Below, one piece after another: positions 1 through 5,686 of a stretch of 6,817 bases of DNA. Under the pieces are notes generated by a model that saw only the letters and a program-made list of their open reading frames with translations, was not told the origin of the DNA and ran no database searches. The translations under genes were made by a program, and so were the position numbers. The stretch's first letter is position 1. Each line of letters starts with the position of its first letter. Source of the stretch: an uncultured Treponema sp. (GTDB taxonomy: Bacteria > Spirochaetota > Spirochaetia > Treponematales > Treponemataceae); assembly GCA_905236315.1 (NCBI GenBank), contig CAJOPO010000537.1:1-6817 (forward strand). The letters are read 5' to 3'.

Positions 1-52
1 AGATTCTTCCACAATGCAACGCCTGCTAGCATTGTGTGTTCAGAATGACACG
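1..52. repeat. Palindromic intergenic repeat (REP-like), possibly cut by the window edge
   Basis: Two nested inverted repeats are visible. ATTCT (3-7) pairs with AGAAT (42-46), and inside them CACAATGC (10-17) pairs perfectly with GCATTGTG (29-36) around an 11-base loop. Read on the minus strand, the ends are GTCATTCTGAAC and GAAGAATCT. From memory, this end pattern resembles a family of short dispersed palindromes seen between genes in many unrelated bacteria. No T-run follows the hairpin on either strand, so it is not a simple intrinsic terminator. Copy number cannot be seen here; only one copy lies in the window. Confidence 0.5.
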
Positions 53-102
53 GTTAACATAGCATACATTTTGTAACACCTCCAAAACTTTCTATATAAA
101 GG

Positions 103-137
103 GCGGGAAACTTTTACACAAGTTCCCGCTTTTTTTT
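103..137 (+). terminator. Rho-independent terminator of a transcript entering from the left
   Basis: The arm GCGGGAAACTT (103-113) pairs with AAGTTCCCGC (120-129), giving a ten-pair GC-rich stem with one bulged A and a six-base loop. Eight T residues (130-137) follow directly. The T-run lies on the plus-strand side only, so it ends plus-strand transcription arriving from left of the window. It also insulates the gene starting at 178, which must then have its own promoter in 138-177. The hairpin itself is strongly supported; the gene it serves is not in view. Confidence 0.85.
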
Positions 138-177
138 ACGATAATATAGTTAGACCATAACTTTACTATAGTTCATT

Positions 178-1323
178 ATGATTAAAAGAATAACGCTCAC
201 CATTATCTTTTTTATCTTATTCTCTTCATATCTCATAGCAGAAACTTTTACATTCATAGGTTCGGATGGTCAGCCTATTTCCTTTGAAATAACAAATCCA
301 GATGTTATAAGTATAATAGAAGATTACACAGAAGAAATACAGGAAGCCATTACAGAAAACGATGTAAAATCCACCGATGTAACAGAAGATGTTCAAAAAT
401 ACATTACAGATTATGAAAATAGTGATGAAGTAAAACAGATAACGCAATTATTAAGCGACCCCACAAGTTCTAGTTCATTTGGAACTAATGGGGCAGAAGG
501 CTTTGCAAGCTCCTTAATAGACGCTCTACAAGGAAGTGCGACTAGTCAAAATCAATGGGCTCAGGCTTATATAGGGCAACTTTTTCCTGGTTTCCATTTA
601 GGCTTTGGCATAAATGCAGGGATTGGACTTGTTGATTTATCAAGTTTAGCTAGTATGGCAGAAAGTTTTGACACAGAGTTACCAGTTTCAACGCTTCCTT
701 TTCCGTCTATTACAGCAGATTTTCGTATGGGTGGCATTATATTGCCTTTTGATTTTGGTTTAAGCCTTATGAAAGTAGATACAAGCAAAATAGACGCTAT
801 TAGTTCCATAGTAGAAGGCATAGCCCTTGATTATTTTGTCTTTGGAGCAGATATTCGCTATGCACTGCTAAAAAATGGACCGCTTAATTCAAGGCTTTCT
901 GTAACAGGAGGCTTTTACTATACTAGCATGGGCTTTACTTATAAAACAGACAGCTTAGAACTAGGTGCAAATATAAATGTGGGAACCATTGCCTTAGGTG
1001 CCCAGGCTTCTTGTAAAATATTATTCTTGGTACCATATTTTGGAGCTAGAGTTGTAACATCATTTGGAAGTACAGGAATATACGTTGCGCCAGATTGGAC
1101 AAGTCTATTAGGAGATGACAGTAATAGCAAACTTTTGGCAAAATTAATGCCAAAAAAAATAGAAATAGGCTCCCAAGCAAATCTTATGGACTACATACGT
1201 CCACAAGTATTTGCAGGATTTGGAATTGACCTACTTATAGTAGATATTACAGCAGGCTTTAGCTATACGTTTATTTCTAATATAATAGGCTTTCAAGCTA
1301 GTGTGCGTCTTGCATGGAATTAA
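178..1323 (+). CDS. Secreted protein of unknown function, probable outer-membrane beta-barrel
   Basis: I do not recognise this 381-residue protein. A Sec signal peptide is clear: MIKR, then a hydrophobic stretch (residues 5-20), with likely cleavage after Ala21. There is no lipobox Cys. Residues about 40-92 are acidic and look helical (many E, D, I and V), followed by a Ser/Gly-rich linker (about 93-124). From about 136 to the end, Gly- and aromatic-rich alternating segments look like amphipathic beta strands (around 139-153, 178-197, 218-230, 238-255, 262-296, 341-381). The chain ends in VRLAWN, close to but not a classic terminal-aromatic barrel signal. This fits an outer-membrane barrel with a periplasmic or surface helical N-terminus. 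The start is fixed by an in-frame TAG at 169-171, but no Shine-Dalgarno precedes it and no strong promoter was found. A TACTAT box at 164-169 is a weak -10 candidate. The 3' end overlaps the convergent fhs gene by four bases. Confidence 0.8.
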   Translation: MIKRITLTIIFFILFSSYLIAETFTFIGSDGQPISFEITNPDVISIIEDYTEEIQEAITENDVKSTDVTEDVQKYITDYENSDEVKQITQLLSDPTSSSSFGTNGAEGFASSLIDALQGSATSQNQWAQAYIGQLFPGFHLGFGINAGIGLVDLSSLASMAESFDTELPVSTLPFPSITADFRMGGIILPFDFGLSLMKVDTSKIDAISSIVEGIALDYFVFGADIRYALLKNGPLNSRLSVTGGFYYTSMGFTYKTDSLELGANINVGTIALGAQASCKILFLVPYFGARVVTSFGSTGIYVAPDWTSLLGDDSNSKLLAKLMPKKIEIGSQANLMDYIRPQVFAGFGIDLLIVDITAGFSYTFISNIIGFQASVRLAWN

Positions 1324-2999
1324 AAAAGTCCAGAAATAACACCATTATCATCTACATCAATAGAAAGTGCAGAAGGCATCTTTGGTAAACCTGGCATATC
1401 AACGATATCGCCTGCAAAAACCACTATAAAGCCCGCTCCGCTATATAGCTGAACATCTCTTACAGGGAATATATAATTAGAAGGTGCACCTAATAATTTT
1501 TTGTCATGGCTTATAGAGTTTTGAGTTTTTGCAATGCAAACAGGTAACTTGCCCCAGCCTAAAGACTGATATTTATTCAACTTTGATAATGCCTTTTCTT
1601 CTATTATAATATCCCTTGCTCCATATATTTTTGTAGCAATGGTCTTTATTTTATCTTGCAAGGTCATATTATCTTCATAAAGAGGCTTAAAAGAAGACGA
1701 AAGAGAAGAAAGTGTTTCTACAGTTTTTGCTAACTCTATAGCACCGTTTCCTCCCTTTGCCCAACCTTCACACAAAACACATTCAACACCAACTTCTTTA
1801 CATAAGGAAGAAACAGTTTGCAATTCGGCTTCTGTATCTTTTAAAAATCTATTAAGAGCAACAACAACATTAACACCAAACAAAGTCATATTATCAATAT
1901 GGGCTTTTAGATTAGAAAATCCTTTAGATATTGCCTCTAGATTTTCTTTATCGAGTTCTGCTTTTAATACGCCGCCGTGCATTTTGAGAGCGCGAACAGT
2001 AGCAACAATTACTACAGCAGAAGGTGTTAAGCCCCCTACTCTGCACTTTATATCAAAAAACTTTTCGGCTCCTAAGTCTGCAGCAAAGCCTGCCTCTGTA
2101 ACAACATAATCACCACAAGCTAAAGCACAGAGGGTTGCATTTAAGCTATTACAACCATGCGCTATATTAGCAAAAGGCCCTCCGTGTATAAAAGCAGGTG
2201 TATGTTCAAGGGTTTGAACAAGATTAGGACGCAAGGCATCTTTTAGCAAAGCCACTATAGCACCAGTGCAATTTAACTGTCCAAAAGAAACATCTTGCTT
2301 ATTATAATCTTGAGCTATTATTATACTGTTAATCCTTTCTTTTAGCTCGCTTATAGACCTAGAAAGACATATTATGGCCATAATCTCACTTGCCACAGTT
2401 ATTTGAAAGTGTCCTTCTCTAGGAATGCCATCTATCCTAGTTCCAAGCCCTGTAATAATATTACGCAAAGCACGGTCATTTAAGTCTACACATCTTTTCC
2501 ATGTAATTGTGCGGGGGTCTATGTTTAATTCATTTCCTTGCTGAATGTCATTATCTATTAGGGCTGCCATAAGATTACAAGCAGCAGTTATAGCGTGAAT
2601 GTCACCAGTAAAATGCAAATTTATATCTTCCATAGGAACAACTTGTGCATAGCCTCCACCACAAGCTCCCCCCTTTACTCCAAAGCAAGGACCTAAAGAA
2701 GGCTCTCTAAGGGCAATAACTGCATTTTTACCATTCTTTCTTAGGGCATCACCTAAGGCAATAGTTACAGTTGACTTTCCTTCCCCTGCGCTAGTAGGAG
2801 TCATTGCAGTAACAAGAATTAGTTTGGCTTTATTTGAACTTGCATAAGCTTTTTCTTGTAAACGCTTTAAGGCACTAAAGGTTAATTTAGCTTTTGTAGA
2901 ACCATAACAGTCTATATCTTGTTGAGATAGTCCAATTTTTGAAGCTATTGCAGAAATGTCTTCCATTTTGCAAGATTGTGCTATTTGTATATCTGTCAT
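1320..2999 (-). CDS. fhs: Formate-tetrahydrofolate ligase
   Basis: This cytoplasmic enzyme joins formate to tetrahydrofolate using ATP, giving 10-formyl-THF for purine and formyl-Met synthesis, or for the Wood-Ljungdahl methyl branch in acetogens. The 559-residue length is normal for the family (about 556). Visible signatures, counted from the chosen start: P-loop TPTSAGEGKST (67-77), GVKGGACGGGY (108-118; the family pattern usually has Ala where Cys114 is), VATVRALKMHGG (332-343), EGWAKGG (411-417), LPVCIAKTQNS (485-495) and PGLPKMP (536-542). I chose ATG at 2999. The frame can be extended four codons to a TTG at 3011, but that extension consists of the GGAGG ribosome-binding site. The gene follows the rsuA-like gene by 43 bases on the same strand, so co-transcription is likely. 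A weak TATAAC box at 3014-3019 might add an internal promoter. Acetogenesis cannot be inferred from fhs alone. Confidence 0.97.
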   Translation of the reverse strand: MTDIQIAQSCKMEDISAIASKIGLSQQDIDCYGSTKAKLTFSALKRLQEKAYASSNKAKLILVTAMTPTSAGEGKSTVTIALGDALRKNGKNAVIALREPSLGPCFGVKGGACGGGYAQVVPMEDINLHFTGDIHAITAACNLMAALIDNDIQQGNELNIDPRTITWKRCVDLNDRALRNIITGLGTRIDGIPREGHFQITVASEIMAIICLSRSISELKERINSIIIAQDYNKQDVSFGQLNCTGAIVALLKDALRPNLVQTLEHTPAFIHGGPFANIAHGCNSLNATLCALACGDYVVTEAGFAADLGAEKFFDIKCRVGGLTPSAVVIVATVRALKMHGGVLKAELDKENLEAISKGFSNLKAHIDNMTLFGVNVVVALNRFLKDTEAELQTVSSLCKEVGVECVLCEGWAKGGNGAIELAKTVETLSSLSSSFKPLYEDNMTLQDKIKTIATKIYGARDIIIEEKALSKLNKYQSLGWGKLPVCIAKTQNSISHDKKLLGAPSNYIFPVRDVQLYSGAGFIVVFAGDIVDMPGLPKMPSALSIDVDDNGVISGLF

Positions 3000-3004
3000 A
3001 TCAT

Positions 3005-3009
3005 CCTCC
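3005..3009 (-). promoter_or_regulatory. Ribosome-binding site deciding the fhs start
   Basis: GGAGG on the minus strand lies five bases before the ATG at 2999. It falls inside the four-codon upstream extension that begins with TTG (3009-3011), which rules out that longer start. Confidence 0.85.
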
Positions 3010-3042
3010 AAAAGTTATACCCTAAGTTAAAGCTAAACAAAT

Positions 3043-3813
3043 TTAATAATTCATTAATATACTAAGTTCACTATTTGTGAGTTTCCTTGTCTGCCCTGCT
3101 TGTAAACTTTGGTCAAGGCTTACACCACCCATAGAAATGCGTTTTAAATAAATAACGCTATTTCCTAAAGCTAAAAACATACGTTTAACTTCGTGAAATT
3201 TTCCTTCATAAACCGTTAATTCACATTCCCTTGCTTCTTTAAAATCTTTCCATACACAATCAGCGGGCAAACAATCTACAGCTTCTTCTTTTCCGTCTGA
3301 TGGGATAAAAATACCATTCTTTAATTCCTGCGTATAACGATTTTGCTCACTTACAGAAACAGTTTTTTCTAACTGAACAAAGTAAGTCTTTGGCACCCTA
3401 TATTTAGGAGAAGTGAGTTTGTGGTTTAGAGTACCGTCTGTAGTTAAAAACAATAGCCCTTCGGTATCTAAATCTAGTCTACCCACACAAGAAAGTTCTC
3501 CTCCTAAATATTTATGATAATCTTCTTCATTTAGTAAATCCCATACTGTAGGATATATTCCACTTTTAGAAGAACACACATAGCCTTTAGGTTTATTTAG
3601 CATAAGATAGCAATGCCAATCTATTTGCAATATTTTACCATCAACTGTTATAGAAGATGAGTCTATATCCACATGTTCATCAAAATTATATACAACGTTT
3701 CCGTTAATAGCTACAGAACCAGAACGCAAAATGCGCCGCACATCTTTTCTACTTCCAAAGCCACTATTCACTAATATTTTATCAAGACGTTCAATATGCT
3801 TTTCTTGGTTCAT
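3043..3813 (-). CDS. rsuA: rRNA pseudouridine synthase, RsuA/RluB family (RsuA-like)
   Basis: The family converts specific uridines in rRNA to pseudouridine. RsuA itself modifies 16S U516 (E. coli numbering). The 256-residue protein has an N-terminal S4 RNA-binding domain (about 7-60, starting ERLDKILVNSG). The catalytic domain follows: LNKPKGYVCS (72-81), VGRLDLDTEGLL (110-121) with catalytic Asp114, KTYFV (142-146) and EGKFHEVKRMF (203-213). The EGKFHEVKRMF and HKLTSP motifs look more like RsuA than RluB/E/F, but the target base is inferred. The chosen start is ATG at 3813, just before the S4 domain. The frame is open up to a GTG at 3840, but that would add FFFRYNLL-type residues encoded by a T9 tract and a TATAAT box, which are promoter sequence. 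No Shine-Dalgarno is present, so the mRNA may be leaderless. It is probably first in an operon with fhs. Confidence 0.93.
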   Translation of the reverse strand: MNQEKHIERLDKILVNSGFGSRKDVRRILRSGSVAINGNVVYNFDEHVDIDSSSITVDGKILQIDWHCYLMLNKPKGYVCSSKSGIYPTVWDLLNEEDYHKYLGGELSCVGRLDLDTEGLLFLTTDGTLNHKLTSPKYRVPKTYFVQLEKTVSVSEQNRYTQELKNGIFIPSDGKEEAVDCLPADCVWKDFKEARECELTVYEGKFHEVKRMFLALGNSVIYLKRISMGGVSLDQSLQAGQTRKLTNSELSILMNY

Positions 3814-3819
3814 AAGTAA

Positions 3820-3848
3820 ATTATAACGAAAAAAAAACACTTATAAAA
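3820..3848 (-). promoter_or_regulatory. Promoter of the rsuA-like/fhs unit, with predicted leaderless start
   Basis: On the minus strand a perfect TATAAT (3820-3825) lies six bases before the ATG at 3813. A start point seven bases after the box would be the A of that ATG. With a 17-base spacer the -35 hexamer is TTTTAT (3843-3848), a weak match. The spacer contains a run of nine T. No Shine-Dalgarno lies between box and ATG, which fits a leaderless mRNA. Confidence 0.55.
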
Positions 3849-3907
3849 GACTTAATTAATATTTTTATCTATTTTCTAGTTTATTACTTCCTTTTTATTA
3901 CCTATCT

Positions 3908-3916
3908 TGGTATAAT
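3908..3916 (+). promoter_or_regulatory. Extended -10 promoter of the PAS-GGDEF-EAL gene
   Basis: TGG followed by TATAAT (TATAAT at 3911-3916) is a perfect extended -10 element, which can compensate for a weak -35. At 17-base spacing the -35 position reads TTCCTT (3888-3893). The predicted start is about 3922-3924, giving a leader of about 45 bases before the ATG at 3968. The divergent promoter's -10 box is about 85 bases away. Confidence 0.6.
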
Positions 3917-3922
3917 ATATCT

Positions 3923-3958
3923 ATGTGCTGTTTAAACAATTTCTGCCTTGTTTGTTAA
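3923..3958 (+). CDS. Possible 11-residue Cys-rich leader peptide
   Basis: The frame ATG to TAA encodes MCCLNNFCLVC, with four Cys in eleven residues. The ATG lies six bases after a perfect TATAAT, so translation would have to start leaderless. Its TAA (3956-3958) overlaps the Shine-Dalgarno AAGGAAG (3957-3963) of the downstream gene, so a ribosome ending here would sit on that site. Cys-rich leaderless leader peptides that control downstream genes are known in mycobacteria; use of the same logic here is inference. It could equally be a chance frame in a short leader. There is no homology evidence. Confidence 0.3.
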   Translation: MCCLNNFCLVC

Positions 3959-3963
3959 GGAAG
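3957..3963 (+). promoter_or_regulatory. Ribosome-binding site of the PAS-GGDEF-EAL gene
   Basis: AAGGAAG lies four bases before the ATG at 3968 (core AGGA seven to eight bases away) and supports that start. It overlaps the stop codon of the short Cys-rich frame. A weak six-pair hairpin (AAACAA 3934-3939 with TTGTTT 3948-3953) lies just upstream. Confidence 0.7.
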
Positions 3964-3967
3964 TGCC

Positions 3968-5632
3968 ATGAAACGTATAGAATATTCCATTAAAGATATG
4001 AAGACTTTTATGAACAATATGAGTTCTATATATGACGCAGTTCGTCTAGTAAATGCTAGTGAATGTAGGGTTATGAGTTTAGAAAATGATGGAAGCATTT
4101 CATACGGCAATACTTGCTATTCTGTTTGGAACAGAACAAAGAGGTGCCATAATTGTTCAAGCTATAGGGCACATATAACAGGTACCTTACAAGAAAAAAA
4201 AGAAATATTCAGAGGGGCTGTATATACAATAATTTCTGTTCCTGCCACTTTATTACTAGATGATGGTACTCCATATTCTTGCATTGTAGAAATGATTTCT
4301 GTGGATAAAAAAAATAAAGCAGGGGATATAAAAGCAGAAGATGAAGAGACACAGAATAATAAAGATGATATTGCGCTAGAAACTAGAGACTTACTTACGG
4401 GGCTTTACAATATGGATGAGTTTTTACGCAAAACTAGAGTCCTATTGCAAGAAAATAAAGAAAAAGATTATTGCATTATTTATACAGATATTGATGATTT
4501 TAAGTTTATAAATGAATTATTTGGGCAAATACGCGGAAATGAAATACTCTTAAAGGTTTCACAAGTATTTCAAAGTCTTTGCTCTGATAATGATATTTTA
4601 GCGCGTATAGCAGCGGATAACTTTATTATTTGTATAGAAAAATCACACTTAAATGAAGAAGCCCTAAGAAATGCTGTAAAGCAATGCAAAAGTTTTATAG
4701 GGCATAGTGCATTTACTTTGCAAGTTCGCTTTGGCATTTATGAAATTCAAGACAAATCTCTTTCAATTTCTGTTATGGCAGACAGGACAAAGATAGCATT
4801 ACGAACAACAAAAGGCGACAGCCAATGTTTTATAGCCTATTATACAGAAGAACTTTTGCAGCAAAAGTTGCATGAACAAAATATAATCAGTAACTTTGAA
4901 TCAACTATAGCAGAACAGCAATATCAAATTTATTTACAACCCCAAATATCTTCTGAAGAAGGTCTTATGGGGGCAGAAGTATTAGTTAGATGGCTTCATC
5001 CACAAAAAGGATTAGTATTACCAGGCGAGTTTATTGGGATTCTTGAAAAGACAGGCCTTATCTCCCACTTAGACCGCTATGTATGGGAAGAAGCTGTGCG
5101 TCTTCTAAAACGCTGGGAAGGAACTGCAAAAGATTATCTGTATCTTTCTATTAATATATCAGGTAAGGACTTTTATTATCTTGATGTTTATAAAACTATT
5201 ACTTCCTTAATAGAAAAATATAATATTTCTCCTAAAAAACTTAGATTAGAGATAACAGAAACCGCATTTATATCAGATGTAGAAAAACTTTTAGCTATAA
5301 CACAAGCTTTACATCAATATGGTTTTATGATAGAAATAGATGATTTTGGTAAAGGTTATTCATCTCTTAGTATGCTCAAAAATATAGACGTTGATGTGTT
5401 AAAGATAGATATGGAGTTTTTACGAGAAACGGAAAACAAAGAGCGTAGCCAAGTGATACTAGGTTCTATTATAAATATGACTAAAGATTTAGGTATGGGT
5501 GTAATTACAGAAGGTGTTGAAACAGAAAAGCAAGTGCAAAATCTAAAAAACTTAGGTTGCAATAATTTTCAAGGTTTTTATTTTGCTCGCCCTATGTCTG
5601 TAAAAGATTTTGAACACAAATACTTTTCTTAA
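3968..5632 (+). CDS. Cys-rich PAS-like sensor, degenerate GGDEF and intact EAL: predicted c-di-GMP phosphodiesterase
   Basis: This 554-residue protein is predicted to hydrolyse cyclic di-GMP to pGpG in the cytoplasm; no membrane segment is seen. Residues about 15-112 look like a PAS-type sensor with Cys33, Cys50, Cys60 and Cys63 (C-x9-C-x2-C within CYSVWNRTKRCHNC), a possible metal or redox site. A charged linker (113-137) follows. The GGDEF domain (about 138-295) keeps DIDDFKFINELFG (174-186), but the signature reads AADNF (215-219). Cyclase activity is therefore probably lost, and no RxxD inhibitory site is visible. The EAL domain (about 305-552) keeps the key motifs: EVLVRW (337-342, EVL for EAL), NIS (396-398), EITE (428-431), DDFGKGYSSL (458-467), KID (479-481), EGVE (515-518) and QG (535-536). 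The gene has its own promoter and converges on the PfkB gene. The ligand is unknown. An unusual leader is described separately. Confidence 0.93.
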   Translation: MKRIEYSIKDMKTFMNNMSSIYDAVRLVNASECRVMSLENDGSISYGNTCYSVWNRTKRCHNCSSYRAHITGTLQEKKEIFRGAVYTIISVPATLLLDDGTPYSCIVEMISVDKKNKAGDIKAEDEETQNNKDDIALETRDLLTGLYNMDEFLRKTRVLLQENKEKDYCIIYTDIDDFKFINELFGQIRGNEILLKVSQVFQSLCSDNDILARIAADNFIICIEKSHLNEEALRNAVKQCKSFIGHSAFTLQVRFGIYEIQDKSLSISVMADRTKIALRTTKGDSQCFIAYYTEELLQQKLHEQNIISNFESTIAEQQYQIYLQPQISSEEGLMGAEVLVRWLHPQKGLVLPGEFIGILEKTGLISHLDRYVWEEAVRLLKRWEGTAKDYLYLSINISGKDFYYLDVYKTITSLIEKYNISPKKLRLEITETAFISDVEKLLAITQALHQYGFMIEIDDFGKGYSSLSMLKNIDVDVLKIDMEFLRETENKERSQVILGSIINMTKDLGMGVITEGVETEKQVQNLKNLGCNNFQGFYFARPMSVKDFEHKYFS

Positions 5633-5668
5633 AAAAAACAGCTATCCCAAGAGGAAAAGATAGCTGTT
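5631..5668 (-). terminator. Rho-independent terminator of the PfkB-family gene
   Basis: AACAGCTATC (5637-5646) and GATAGCTGTT (5659-5668) form a perfect ten-pair stem with a 12-base loop. On the minus strand the stem is followed by eight T (the A-run 5631-5638 on plus). It therefore ends transcription of the PfkB gene, whose stop lies 18 bases upstream. No T-run follows on the plus strand, so it is probably a poor terminator for the convergent EAL gene, whose stop codon it overlaps. Confidence 0.8.
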
Positions 5669-5686
5669 AAGAAAATTACTAAAAAA

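Noticed and set aside
2..76. Plus-strand open frame from the window edge to TAA at 74-76, 26 bases before the terminator, possibly the 3' end of an upstream gene
   Set aside because: It runs through the palindromic repeat, has no recognisable protein character, and only 24 codons are visible. It remains possible, because a terminator follows.
108..118. Promoter on the plus strand using TTTACA in the terminator loop (113-118) with TACGAT (137-142)
   Set aside because: The -35 lies inside the hairpin loop and the -10 match is poor, so I could not support it as the promoter of the gene at 178.
226..1130. Minus-strand open frames inside the 178-1323 gene
   Set aside because: They lie wholly within a gene with a clear signal peptide on the other strand, have no ribosome-binding site, and look like antisense shadows.
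3000..3011. Four-codon N-terminal extension of fhs to TTG
   Set aside because: The extension is the GGAGG ribosome-binding site of the ATG at 2999.
3814..3840. Nine-codon N-terminal extension of the rsuA-like gene to GTG
   Set aside because: It would translate a T9 tract and a TATAAT box, and the S4 domain begins just after the ATG at 3813.
4194..4314. A8 tracts at 4194-4201 and 4307-4314 as phase-variation switches in the EAL gene
   Set aside because: They encode ordinary Lys codons, and runs of this length are expected in such AT-rich coding DNA. A similar run occurs at 1152-1159 in another gene.
5356..5562. Minus-strand open frame inside the EAL domain
   Set aside because: It is antisense to the conserved EAL motifs DDFGKGYSSL to EGVE and has no independent support.
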